DNA of 64,000 nt from Planctomycetota bacterium (GTDB lineage Bacteria; Planctomycetota; Planctomycetia; Pirellulales; Pirellulaceae). The stretch's first letter is position 1, and each line of letters opens with the position of its first letter. The stretch is from contig JABAAE010000013.1 of NCBI GenBank assembly GCA_014238905.1, positions 62,001 to 126,000 on the forward strand. Reading direction: 5' to 3'. Positions 44,879 to 54,900 of this stretch are shown here, in pieces. The notes under the pieces are model-generated. The model did no database searches, had not been told where the DNA came from, and saw only the letters and a list, made by a program, of their open reading frames with translations. Both the position numbers and the translations under genes were made by a program.

Positions 44879-47632
44879 TTACTTCTTAAGGGGCAACCGA
44901 GTGGAAGATTGAGAAGGGGCCTTATTGCCGGCAATCGAATCCTGATTCGCTTTGTGCCGAAAAGGATAGCTGGAAGCGACCTCGACCACCAGTTGCGAAA
45001 ACCGGCCATCTGCGGCGAGAGTATTTCTGACGATTCGGTCGATTGCCGGTTCATCAGTGATTTTCAGTTGTCGTCCTAAAGCGTAAGCCAGCAGATGCTC
45101 GGCAAAGGCCCTGGTGAAAATTTTCGGATTGTCGATTAACACTTTTTTTAGTTCGACAATATCCTTGAATTCGTATTTTCCAAACAGCTTGCCGCTACTG
45201 TTGATTGGCAGGCCGGATCGGTATTGATTTCGCCATCTGCCGACGGGGTCGTAGGTTTCAAGGGCAAACCCGAGAGGATCGATTTTGGCGTGACAGGAGG
45301 CACAGCTCTGGTTTTCCTGGTGTTGTTTCAATCGCTGCCGAAGAGTCAGTCCCCTGGCTTCGAACTCGGCATCGTCCGCTTCGATTTCCGGAATGTCGTC
45401 GGGTGGTGGAGGAGGGGGTTGATTCAAGATCACGGTGGCGAACCAGGAACCCCGGATAATGGGACTGGTCCTTAACGGTGACGATGTCATGGTCATCACC
45501 GCAGCAGTGGTGATGACGCCACCCTCTCGTTTGGACTGGAGTTCACGCCGGATGAAATCCTGTTGATTGGTGTTAAAACGATTTACTATCGACCGATTTT
45601 CGAACGGTTTTTCATTGGAGTACCAGGATTGCAATTCATCGCTACGGTAGCTGAAATCGGAATCGATGAGCGTCAAGATGGAGTCATCTTCGACCATCAT
45701 GCTCTCAAACAACAAGAGTGGTTCGATCATCGTTTGCAATCCGAATTTCCAGTATTCGCAACCAATCCTGGAATAATACTCATCAAACCGAGCGGGATCC
45801 GGCACGGCTGTTATTAATTGGTCCAGTCGCAACCATTGGCGGGCAAAATTTTGGGCCAATGACTCGCTGCGACGATCAAGCAACATGTTGTGGATCTGGG
45901 TTGCCAGCACCTGTGGGTTTGAAAGTTTTCCTGATTCCGCTAAATCAAGGAGTGATTCATCCGGAATACTGTTCCAAAGGAAAAAAGAAAGTCGAGTTGC
46001 CAGTTCATAGGGGTCCAGAGGTTCATCGCTGATTGATTTTGTTTTCTGGTGGTGAATAAACAGGAATCTAGGCGATGCCAGAATCGCGGCAACCACTTTT
46101 TTCATGCTTTGCTCGAAATTTCTCGACCGCCGATACTGGTCGTGGAAAAAATGGGTGTAACGTTTGATCAAACTGTCTTGAGGGGGATGGCGAAAAGCCC
46201 TCCGCAGGAGTCTGGTAATCCTTTGCTCTGCCTGAGCCATGATGGCTGGCTCGTTTCTGCTGGCATCAACTTTTTTATTGTCGGCGTGGTTGTCGAGATT
46301 CGAATTTGTCACTTTTGGTAATTCGAAAATGGCCGCATAGTCGAGGCAGTAGTTTTTGAATTCAGGGCTGCCAAGGATGGACTGACCCAGTTTGACGAAT
46401 GACTCAAGCAGCAGGGGAGAGATGCTTAATTCTTCTCCCCGGTTGTTGAATCCATGTTCGGCTTGCAGGTCCATCGAAAAGGGTACCACACCAGTCAGAA
46501 CCGACCGTTCGATCTGAAATTTCCCCAGTGCACGATTCCCGGACCGAATTTTTTCCGGGAAGAACCCGTCAGCAGGATTGTAATGGGTTGCGTCGGAGCG
46601 AATCACTTTTTCCGGCAGAGGATATAGATCACCCTTGAGGTTTAGTAAATCAACTACCGCGTTGTTGTATTCGAGGCGATTTAACCGTCGCATGACGACG
46701 ACTGGCAGGCGGATGTTTTTTTGAAGATGCTCCGAGATAACATCCCGGAGGAATCTCGCCGTTTGATTTCGAAGAGTGGGTTCTGGTTGTGTTGATTCGG
46801 GTGGGGGCATCTCGTGCTGTTCCAAAGCCACAGCCATTTTTTTGACCAATGAAATATCGCCGATCAAGTCGTCCATGGTCAATAAGCCGTCGAGCATGAT
46901 CTTGGATTCATTCTTGGTGGCGTTATGACAGGACTGGCAATTTTTGGTGACGAATTTTCGAAAGTCGGCAAAGGAAGTTTGGGCCGGCTTCCTTGGCCGA
47001 TGAAACGTTAACGAGGGTTTGGCATCGGGGGAGACATCCTTGACCTGCATAAAGTCCAGGCCGAGTAAAAACCGATCCTTGCGGTAAGGCTTGGCGTTCG
47101 GATTAGATCCGACAAGTTCAAATTGTAGCTTGTGAAGACCCTCGGATAGAAAACGCTTTTTGAACTGAATGGATTTGGATAGTTCAACACGATCGGCATA
47201 GAGATCAACCAGCGGAACGAAGGGTTCGCCATCCAGTGTGACGCAAAATTGACCATAGTCTGGTGCAGATGTTAGCTGTAATTCCAATTGATAAGACGAG
47301 CTGCTGATTACATAGAACGTGACCTCACATTTGTCTTTTAACTTTCCGTCCCAAAGCAGATGGGCATTGCTGCTCCATTGGGGACCGAATCCGTTCATCG
47401 GTTGGCGGCGAGCCGGGGCGGTGCTGCGAAAATGGAATTCACCTTCGTATCGTCCATCATTAGGAATGGGTATGCGAATGCGTTTCTTCCGCTTTTCTTT
47501 GGGTTCAGCGTTCTGCCGCGTTCTGCCGGCTTGGCTGTCGGGCTCCTGCGAATAGACGCTGACGATCGATACCAATACGCAGATGAAAAGCCCTGAACGA
47601 AAAGCAGCAATGGAATGGACGGAATCACGCAT
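44879..47632 (-). CDS. Large cytochrome c (DUF1587/1592/1588/1585 family)
   Basis: A 917-residue exported protein with a signal peptide (about residues 8-28). Haem motifs are CQSCH (Cys232) and CASCH (Cys777, followed by IDPLGFALETYDPVGRWR, the DUF1588/1585 hallmark). Between them lie the family blocks RRLNRLEYNNAVVDLL, ITRLLRRAFRHP and SRFLFIHH-type segments (DPYELATRLSFFLWNSIPDESLLDLA). Residues about 60-200 look like a carbohydrate-binding or CBM-type beta-sandwich. These proteins are planctomycete and verrucomicrobial markers with unsettled function. It is co-transcribed with the DUF1552 gene. Three 16-bp repeats sit just upstream of its start. Confidence 0.92.
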   Translation of the reverse strand: MRDSVHSIAAFRSGLFICVLVSIVSVYSQEPDSQAGRTRQNAEPKEKRKKRIRIPIPNDGRYEGEFHFRSTAPARRQPMNGFGPQWSSNAHLLWDGKLKDKCEVTFYVISSSSYQLELQLTSAPDYGQFCVTLDGEPFVPLVDLYADRVELSKSIQFKKRFLSEGLHKLQFELVGSNPNAKPYRKDRFLLGLDFMQVKDVSPDAKPSLTFHRPRKPAQTSFADFRKFVTKNCQSCHNATKNESKIMLDGLLTMDDLIGDISLVKKMAVALEQHEMPPPESTQPEPTLRNQTARFLRDVISEHLQKNIRLPVVVMRRLNRLEYNNAVVDLLNLKGDLYPLPEKVIRSDATHYNPADGFFPEKIRSGNRALGKFQIERSVLTGVVPFSMDLQAEHGFNNRGEELSISPLLLESFVKLGQSILGSPEFKNYCLDYAAIFELPKVTNSNLDNHADNKKVDASRNEPAIMAQAEQRITRLLRRAFRHPPQDSLIKRYTHFFHDQYRRSRNFEQSMKKVVAAILASPRFLFIHHQKTKSISDEPLDPYELATRLSFFLWNSIPDESLLDLAESGKLSNPQVLATQIHNMLLDRRSESLAQNFARQWLRLDQLITAVPDPARFDEYYSRIGCEYWKFGLQTMIEPLLLFESMMVEDDSILTLIDSDFSYRSDELQSWYSNEKPFENRSIVNRFNTNQQDFIRRELQSKREGGVITTAAVMTMTSSPLRTSPIIRGSWFATVILNQPPPPPPDDIPEIEADDAEFEARGLTLRQRLKQHQENQSCASCHAKIDPLGFALETYDPVGRWRNQYRSGLPINSSGKLFGKYEFKDIVELKKVLIDNPKIFTRAFAEHLLAYALGRQLKITDEPAIDRIVRNTLAADGRFSQLVVEVASSYPFRHKANQDSIAGNKAPSQSSTRLPLKK

Positions 47633-48017
47633 CCCAATATTCTAACGAGCCGCCGAGTAGAAAAACAATCGAGTAGAAAAACAATCGAGTAGAAAAACAA
47701 TTATAAATGTAGGTTTGATTGGCAACCGAAAGAACCGATTTGTCGAGGCGACACAATACCATCGGGCGTGCGGATTTTTCCGTTGCGGTGTTCTCCTGAC
47801 CCCCAATGCGGGTTAAAATAGGGGTGACAGAACCCGCTGAGCTACAACCTCTAAAAATACGCTGGCATTTGGTGCCTATTCAAAGTCAGTTCAGGCCGGA
47901 AAACGGATTTTCAATATGGTCGTTGCTGATTTTCGAGTTGTTGAATGTAGTCGCCGGGGGCTGTTTTATTAAATTTCTTGGATGAACCCGACTTGAGGCC
48001 GCAGGGCCACTGTTTCA
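47633..48017. other. Divergent intergenic region
   Basis: A 385-bp gap between the large cytochrome gene (minus) and the ABC operon (plus). Apart from the 16-bp tandem repeat at its left end I see no gene or strong hairpin. It should hold both promoters. Confidence 0.45.
47655..47702 (-). repeat. 3 x 16-bp tandem repeat in a 5' leader
   Basis: Units GAGTAGAAAAACAATC at 47655-47670 and 47671-47686, and GAGTAGAAAAACAATT at 47687-47702 (plus-strand reading). The array ends 22 bp before the start of the minus-strand cytochrome gene, the same arrangement as at 392-455 and 17497-17572. Confidence 0.93.
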
Positions 48018-48947
48018 ATGGAAAACCTTATCGAGCTTGAGAGTATCGAAAAGTATTACGGACGAAATCGGGTTTTGGACGATGTGTCTGTCAGTTTTCA
48101 GCCCGGCGTGACCGGTTTGCTCGGGCCTAATGGTGCGGGGAAATCAACTTTAATCAAAGTCATCCTCGGCTTGGTCCGCATTTCGTCCGGAACGGGGAAC
48201 GTGATGGGGCTTGATCTGCTCGAATCGGCAAGAGCAATTCGGTCCCTTATCGGTTATATGCCTGAAGATGACAGCTACATTGCGGGACTGACAGGCGTAG
48301 AACTGGTTCGCTACGCGGCGTGCCTGTCAGGCATGTCTGCACTGGAAGGGTTGAGGCGAGCACACGAGATACTCGACTTTTGCGATGTCAAACAAGAACG
48401 GTATCGTAATGTCGAAACGTATTCCACTGGAATGCGGCAAAAAACAAAGGTCGCTCAGGCTATTGTTGCAGATCCACCTATACTGATTCTCGATGAACCA
48501 ACATCGGGGCTGGATCCCGAAGCCCGCGAAGCGATGTTGAACCGTGTGAAGTATCTGTCCTCCAAACACGGAAAAACGGTCATTATTTCAACACACATTC
48601 TGCGGGATGTTCAGCAGATTTGTGATCACGTGGTGATCATGGCGAACGGAAAAATGAAAATGGCGGACCGACTAGAGAACGTCCATCGGCCCAGCACACC
48701 TAACCTTTTCCTGACTGTCAAAGGGGACATGGATCTTTTCAGGAAGACGTTAACCAGAAATGGAGTCGACTCAAAGTTGGATGAAGATAAGCTGTTGCAG
48801 ATTATCACTTCCGACGGTGCCCTACCCATGGAGGTCTGGGATTCGGCGACTCAATCTGATGTTCAGGTGCAATCGGTGGTGCCGGCTAAAAATTCGTTGG
48901 AGACTGTTTTTCGCGAAGCGGTTGGGGAGGATGTCGGTGGCGATTAA
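48018..48947 (+). CDS. ABC transporter ATP-binding protein
   Basis: A 309-residue ATPase of the ABC-2 (multidrug/export) type. Walker A is GPNGAGKS (36-43), signature YSTGMRQK, Walker B ILILDEPTSGLDP, and the switch His lies in IISTHIL. The C-terminal 90 residues form the usual extra domain of exporter ATPases. It is the first of four genes that alternate ATPase and permease with overlaps or tiny gaps. The gene overlaps the permease start by 17 bp. The exported substrate is unknown. Confidence 0.93.
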   Translation: MENLIELESIEKYYGRNRVLDDVSVSFQPGVTGLLGPNGAGKSTLIKVILGLVRISSGTGNVMGLDLLESARAIRSLIGYMPEDDSYIAGLTGVELVRYAACLSGMSALEGLRRAHEILDFCDVKQERYRNVETYSTGMRQKTKVAQAIVADPPILILDEPTSGLDPEAREAMLNRVKYLSSKHGKTVIISTHILRDVQQICDHVVIMANGKMKMADRLENVHRPSTPNLFLTVKGDMDLFRKTLTRNGVDSKLDEDKLLQIITSDGALPMEVWDSATQSDVQVQSVVPAKNSLETVFREAVGEDVGGD

Positions 48948-49932
48948 TAATCTTGGTTATCGAAATTGGGAAGGCCGCCTCGGTTCGCCCTGGTTGCGAT
49001 GGCTTACCATCGCCATGGTGGGAATTCAGATTGTCTTCAAGAGCCAATGGATAAAGAGACTAATGTTTCTGGCATGGGGCCCGGCCATTGGGGTTGGAGG
49101 CATTTTCTTTTTTTATGAACAATATGTAGAAAATCGGGATACGATTCAGGTTGGCATTGCTTCTTCCCCGCGTTCCCAGAAGCAATTTGGCGAAATGCTG
49201 CAATTGGTTTCTTCCTCTTCGCAGGCAGAAGTGATCTCCACCGCCATGTCAAAACCGCCCAACGAGGCCAGAGGCTATGTTTGGTCCTTTGTGTTGGTGA
49301 GTATGCTGCGAGTATCACAAGGTTGGATGGTTCTGGTTATGATCGGCCTGATTGCGCCATCGCTGATCGCCAAGGATATCCGTTCTCGAGCGCACCTGTT
49401 TTATTTTAGTAAACCAATTACTCGCGTTGATTATCTGGTCGGGAAGTTCTCGATTGTTGCTTTCTTCGTTGGATTTGTGACGTTGTTGCCTGTATTAGCG
49501 CTTTATGCATTGGGTGTTCTTCTCTCACCGGACGCCTTGGACGTCATTAAATCGACATGGTTTTTGCCTTTCCGGGTGACCGTCGCCTGTTTGATCTATA
49601 TTGTCCCCTGTTGCTTAATAGGCTTGGCATTGTCCAGTTTGACCACCGAAAGCCGCTTTGCGGGTTTCGCCTGGTTCATGGTCTGGATTTTGGGATTTGT
49701 GGGTTACAACATTGTCAACAACATTTCTGCTTTGGGAAATGGCATGCCTGCAGATGACTCGCTCTGGAGGATCATCTCTTTGTACGACTGTTTGACATTT
49801 CTGCAGAGTTGGGTAATGGATCTGGAAACGAACCATGCCTATGCGATGAAGCTTCTCTTCTTCGTGCTGCTGTTATGCTTAATTTGTTATTTCACCATCA
49901 TGAGAAAGATATCAACGCCATTACGAGCTTGA
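48931..49932 (+). CDS. ABC-2 type permease
   Basis: A 333-residue membrane protein. The ATG at 48931 (MSVAINNLGYRNW) overlaps the preceding ATPase gene by 17 bp and is preceded by GGGGAGG, a good ribosome site. About six membrane helices are visible, for example LMFLAWGPAIGVGGIFFFY, VLVMIGLIAPSLIA, FSIVAFFVGFVTLLPVLALYALGVLL, CLIYIVPCCLIGLAL and LLFFVLLLCLICYFTI. The phrase IAKDIRSRAHLFYFSKPITRVDYLVGKF is typical of ABC-2 permeases. It pairs with the ATPase before it; the next ATPase starts four bases later. Confidence 0.85.
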   Translation: MSVAINNLGYRNWEGRLGSPWLRWLTIAMVGIQIVFKSQWIKRLMFLAWGPAIGVGGIFFFYEQYVENRDTIQVGIASSPRSQKQFGEMLQLVSSSSQAEVISTAMSKPPNEARGYVWSFVLVSMLRVSQGWMVLVMIGLIAPSLIAKDIRSRAHLFYFSKPITRVDYLVGKFSIVAFFVGFVTLLPVLALYALGVLLSPDALDVIKSTWFLPFRVTVACLIYIVPCCLIGLALSSLTTESRFAGFAWFMVWILGFVGYNIVNNISALGNGMPADDSLWRIISLYDCLTFLQSWVMDLETNHAYAMKLLFFVLLLCLICYFTIMRKISTPLRA

Positions 49933-49936
49933 ACCC

Positions 49937-50941
49937 ATGATTAGTTTTCAATCGGTTACCAAATTGTACGGGATCGTTAACGGCGTCAACGATGTCAAGA
50001 TGGAAATTGGTACGGGTGCCTATGGTTTGCTGGGTCCCAATGGATCGGGTAAGACGACGTTGATCAATTTGATTACCGGCCAATTGCGACCGACCATTGG
50101 TAGCGTCTCGGTTTTTGGCGAAGATCCTTGGGGTAAACAGCAAATGCTGTCCAGGATTGGATTGTGTCCTGCGGTTGATGTTCTTTATTCCAACGTTTCG
50201 GCTTTTGAATGGGTTAACTATCAAACACGACTTATCGGGTACCCATGGTCCGAAGCAAAAAAACGGACCGAAAACGCCCTGTCAATGTTGGGGATGGCCG
50301 ACGCGATGCATCGCCAAATAGGCGGTTATTCACTGGGCATGCGGCAACGCACAAAACTGGCACAGGCCATCGCTCATGAACCGGATCTACTGATCCTCGA
50401 TGAGCCATTTAATGGGCTCGACCCGATTGGTCGTCAACAAATGACAGCTTTCTTACGTGAATATGTTGAAAAGGGAAAAAGCGTCATTCTTGCCAGTCAT
50501 GTTCTCCATGAAGTGGAAGAAATACAACCGACGCTACTCTTGCTTTCCAATGGCCGACTGTTGGCGCAAGGATCGCCAAAGGAAATCAGGGACGTGATGG
50601 CTTCTGGTGGTGAGGTTTCGGAATTGGAAGATTCTGATGAAGAACTGGCAACGGGGCCTTCGCCTGTTCGCTCACAAAGAAGCGTTGAAGTTTTTATAAG
50701 GTGCAACGACAATTATTTGCTGGCCCAGAGATTGATGACGAATTCCAGGTTGCGCTTTGTGCAGTTGTCCGAGGATGAATCTGAATTGTCGGTGGGAACC
50801 AGTCAAGCGGACGAGTTGCTTCAGTTGCTGCCTAAAATAGCAGCTTCGGAGAACTTGCGATTCTATGAATTTCGTTCGGCAGATGGATCATTAGATGATC
50901 TGTTCTCCTCCCTAATGAAAATGCACCGAGGAGAGTCATGA
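49937..50941 (+). CDS. ABC transporter ATP-binding protein (second)
   Basis: A 334-residue ATPase with Walker A GPNGSGKT (33-40), signature YSLGMRQRTK, Walker B LLILDEPFNGLDP and switch motif ILASHVL. It is similar to but distinct from the first ATPase, and its C-terminal domain is acidic around residues 230-245 (SGGEVSELEDSDEELATG). Its stop overlaps the start of the second permease (ATGA), so the two are translated together. Confidence 0.93.
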   Translation: MISFQSVTKLYGIVNGVNDVKMEIGTGAYGLLGPNGSGKTTLINLITGQLRPTIGSVSVFGEDPWGKQQMLSRIGLCPAVDVLYSNVSAFEWVNYQTRLIGYPWSEAKKRTENALSMLGMADAMHRQIGGYSLGMRQRTKLAQAIAHEPDLLILDEPFNGLDPIGRQQMTAFLREYVEKGKSVILASHVLHEVEEIQPTLLLLSNGRLLAQGSPKEIRDVMASGGEVSELEDSDEELATGPSPVRSQRSVEVFIRCNDNYLLAQRLMTNSRLRFVQLSEDESELSVGTSQADELLQLLPKIAASENLRFYEFRSADGSLDDLFSSLMKMHRGES

Positions 50942-51789
50942 TGTTGTTCCTGAGAAAGATTTCAGCCACCTTCCTCTTTGAATTTTCGCGTTCGCTAACT
51001 GCCAGCCGCATTTCCACGAGCCTGATTCTGGCTTTTTTTGCACCGATCATGTTAACGCTGATTGGTTTCTGGCTGCCCAAAACAGTCGAAAGTTCAGGAA
51101 TTCCTTACCCGTTATTGGTTCTCAGTGTCTTTCATCTTTTGGCTGTCCTCTTGGCAGTCTTGCTTTGGGCTACGCCAGTGGTGTTTTCCGAACTGGAAGG
51201 AAAAACCTGGGCTTATCTTGCCATTCGGCCCCATGGAAAACTGTGTTCGACGCTCGGTAAGTACTTCAACGCAGTTTTTTGGGCGTCAGCGACGGCATCG
51301 GTCTCCCTTGGCCTGTCATGCTTAGTCGTCAATTACTTTCCCTGGAACTTTAACCCTGCCGTTTTTGGCGATGGAGTTACGATGGGACAGCTGGAAATGC
51401 TAAAACAGTCCAATCGTCCGATGGTCGTTTTCTATTCGCTTCTTCCCTGCCTGTTTTTGGGATCGATGGCGTTCAGCGCTATTTTTGTACATATCGGGCT
51501 AATTTCGCATAAACGTGGCATGATCCTGGCGGTCGTCTACGGCATCGTGGAAACAATCTTTGCCTTTCTGCCAGCGATTGTCCGCCAGTTTACGGTTGGA
51601 TTTCATTTGAGAAATATTGGATTCAAAATTGCTGATTTCAATCTCAACGATGAATTTCCAGGTTATGTGACGGACGATTCGGGAACCGGGTTTCATATCC
51701 TGGCGGTGCTGGCGATAACGGTTGTCCATGTCGCGGCGGCCATTTATTGGCTCCATGCTCGCGAATACATTACTGCCGAAGAAGCTTGA
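50938..51789 (+). CDS. ABC-2 type permease (second)
   Basis: A 283-residue membrane protein with about six helices (SLILAFFAPIMLTLIGFWL, VLSVFHLLAVLLAVLLWATPVVF, ASVSLGLSCLVVNYF, SLLPCLFLGSMAFSAIFVHIGLI, GMILAVVYGIVETIFAFLPAIV, ILAVLAITVVHVAAAIYWL). The SELEGKTWAYLAIRPHGKL stretch after helix 2 is the usual coupling region. The ATG overlaps the upstream ATPase stop. It ends the four-gene operon, which converges on the OstA-like gene. Confidence 0.85.
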   Translation: MMLFLRKISATFLFEFSRSLTASRISTSLILAFFAPIMLTLIGFWLPKTVESSGIPYPLLVLSVFHLLAVLLAVLLWATPVVFSELEGKTWAYLAIRPHGKLCSTLGKYFNAVFWASATASVSLGLSCLVVNYFPWNFNPAVFGDGVTMGQLEMLKQSNRPMVVFYSLLPCLFLGSMAFSAIFVHIGLISHKRGMILAVVYGIVETIFAFLPAIVRQFTVGFHLRNIGFKIADFNLNDEFPGYVTDDSGTGFHILAVLAITVVHVAAAIYWLHAREYITAEEA

Positions 51790-51928
51790 TCCCATTGCCG
51801 TGGATGCCGCCTGCGGGCCGGGGCCCTTTTTGTCAAAAGGGTTTACGTCAAGCGGGGCCTATTGGCTCGTGGTGTCCCGATGAAAACGAATCGATCCAAC
51901 CTCGGATTCCGCGAAGCGGTACGTTCGT

Positions 51929-51973
51929 CGCCGGGCTTATTTTCGCCGGGCTTATTTTCGCTTGGCTTATTTT
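51929..51973 (-). repeat. 3 x 15-bp tandem repeat across a stop codon
   Basis: Plus-strand units CGCCGGGCTTATTTT at 51929-51943 and 51944-51958, then the variant CGCTTGGCTTATTTT at 51959-51973. Read on the minus strand each unit contains AAATAA in the same frame, so the stop of the OstA-like gene (51967-51969) is followed by two more in-frame copies of the stop region. Confidence 0.92.
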
Positions 51974-54900
51974 CGTCTGCGCTGTGGCGCCTCAAATTGT
52001 AGGAATCTCATTTCCTTGACTTCTTCTGAGCCGATGATTTCGCTGGTAGAACGTTGGTAGCGAAATCGTTTGGCTTCTCCGTATTGCCATGGTTGTTTAT
52101 CATTTTTTCTAAACCAGATTTTGGCGTTTTCCCTGCGTAGTCCTTCCAGCAGGATATTCTCATTCTGTTCGGTGTAAGTCAGTTGGCTGGCGATGGCTCG
52201 AAATTTTTTGCCTTCAATTTCAGTATTTCCTACTGCGGCTATTTCGACAACCGGTTTTTTCCGGCCGACAGGTTGCCATTGATTGAGTTTCAATTGACTG
52301 CAATTGAGATAGATTTCATCACCCGATATCGCGGTGGCGTCCGGATCATAACGGGTTTCCCAGTTTTCAGCGGGACCGTAGACACAGCGAACTTGATCGT
52401 TGACGGTCGCATTCCTTTGCTTGATGTTACCTATGATTTGGCCAGCAAAAGCAATTTGCAGGTACGAGAGTACTGAATCATCATTTCCCATCTTGGCGGC
52501 GACTTGGGCTCCAGGGGTAGGTTGGGGATCACCTTCTCGGATGGAACGGATATTTCCCGGGCCGATAGCTCTTGAATCACCCGAGTCAATTCGGACATTG
52601 ATTTCGGTGGCCTGGATCTCATCAATGGATTTGATGACGTTGATTGATTCACGGGTAACGGTCCGGATATAGGCATCGTTCAGCAGAGCAAGTTCAACGA
52701 TTTGGATTGGCGTTTGGGTTGAACTCTGTTGTTGCCCCGGGGATTTACCGGTTTCCGATCTTCTGAAATTGACTCTTTGATTGGTCTGGGCTGCCAATTG
52801 GAATGTTTTGCCCTCAAATTCCACTTGTTCACCCGACTGCAGATAATTCAGCCCGCTGAAACGTACCCTGTCGGTTAAACGGATGACGGACCCATCAAAT
52901 TCGAGTCTTTTGTTCCAGGTGATTTTCGTGGATGGCTGGGGACCAAATAGCCTCTGCTCGGCCTGGACTTCTGGAGAAATGAGGACTTCCCCGGGTTCAT
53001 CAGTCCAGGCAAGATTGTTGGACTGATCAATCGCCAACGATTTGGAAGAAAATCGTATCCCGTCGGAATCAATGTGGGCCGGGTTGCCAGAAACCTCGAA
53101 TTTGTAGCTGTCCTTGACCTTCGTCGCGTCGACTTGAAGTAGGTCGCCAACGATTTCCAGAGATTGTCGGGCGGACTGGCCTTCATGCAGAGGTGTCAGA
53201 TCAATAGATTTGGCGATGACCTGCTGCTCCACCCGGAATGATTTGAGTAGATTCTCCCGGTTCAGGCGGGCAATCGCGATTTTTCCTTGGACCGATAACT
53301 TGCTTTCGACGATGGATTTCGTAGATGGTTGAGGGGGCTCAGTCGGATGGCTGACCAAGTGTGTTGGCTGGCTTTTAGGGTGTTGATTTCGTGTTGATTT
53401 TGATTGAGGAGAACGGTTGGCTGGTCCCCGTGGCAGACTGCGAATGGGGAGAGGCCAGAAAACCCGAATTTCATCGACATTGCCAGCGAAGTCGGGAGCA
53501 TCCATCGTTACGCCGGCCCGGCCCAATAACTGCGCGGGAAAAAAATCCCATACCGGTCTGTTGCCACGTCTTCGTTTTTCCCAAATCCAAAAATGCAATT
53601 CATCACAAGCGAAGTTCTGTTCGCCGCGGAAAACGATATTGGCATTGCCGTGTAGCGAGATCGCCTTTTTCCCCTCATGTGGCTGTATGTTGAATTCTGA
53701 ATTCCAGGAGGCTCGAAAGTTGTTATTGGGATCATCCGGGTTGCCGATGACTTCACCGGGTCCGGTAGCCCAGCCGGTGCCTAGCTGGTTATTCAACGTG
53801 AGTTGATATTGCATTTCTGGGGCGCTGAACTGATACGTGCCGTCCCTCACGATAACCTGTTTTTTACAGTGCACGATTCTTTTGCGAATCTTATAATGAA
53901 TGACCTCGGCTTGGGCATAGGCATTTCTCGAATCGACCAGCAGCCTTGCAGGTTGGCCGATTGCTCGTAGGTCCCTGAATTGAATTTTCCCCGACTCGGT
54001 CGTAGCCTCTTTTCGGATGGCAAAGTCAAGCTCCAGTCGATCGCAGTAAAGATGGTCGTGCATTTCTTTGGCATGCATCTGCTCGACGTGCACCTGATCA
54101 AAAAGAACCATTTGCGATTTGCCAAAATCCAAACGGAAAGGGCCTGTACAGGTAACCTTGACCGGAGCCTGGGTTGCGCTGGATATCAGTTGGTTTTTTG
54201 GTTTCTTGGCTGTAGGCGATGGCTTGCCTGCTAATGCGACATTCGTTGATCTTTTTGCCTGATTTTGGCGGAGATTGCCAGAAGGTTGGTCCACATCATC
54301 CGGTCCGACTTCCAGCCAAAGTTGGTCGAGATGAGCCAGTTCTACGGTCTTCAGGTTGCGAACCAAGGGAAGTCGCTCGTTTTTCTTTTTGCTCATCGGG
54401 TTCAGTTGGATCGTCAGATTATGCCCCTTTCCATGGTGCTTCCCGTATCGAAATTGAACCGGATTGACAGCCAGGATTTGTTTGTTGTCCATCTGGATAT
54501 TCCGAGTGATGAATTCGATTCTGTCACCCGCGCCAGGTGAAGATTCTTCACGAATCACTTCGACCTTGCCCGGCATTCTGGCGCCGGTGAATTTTCCGCC
54601 TGGACTATTGGGTGATGTACCATCCTCAAACTTGATAAAAGCACCTTCCTCTGTACGAAGAATGATCGGTTTTTCAGCGTCTTCACTATTGGCTGTGTTG
54701 CGTGATAAGGCGCCTTCTGGATTGAGAAACATGGTAAAGGGTTTGACTTCCCAGTTGCCGTCCTCGAGTTGCCTGGCTTCCTTGAAAAACAGGATGCTCT
54801 GTTGGGCATCCAGGATTTTGCAGCGGCCACGAATCCAATCGTCTTCGGCAAAATGGGACGTAATCAACTGCGAGTATCGATCGTTCGAAGCAGGTTGGGT

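Noticed and set aside
48760..48930. Upstream extension of the first permease
   Set aside because: It lies inside the ATPase gene in another frame and is Arg/Trp-rich; the ATG at 48931 has a good ribosome site.
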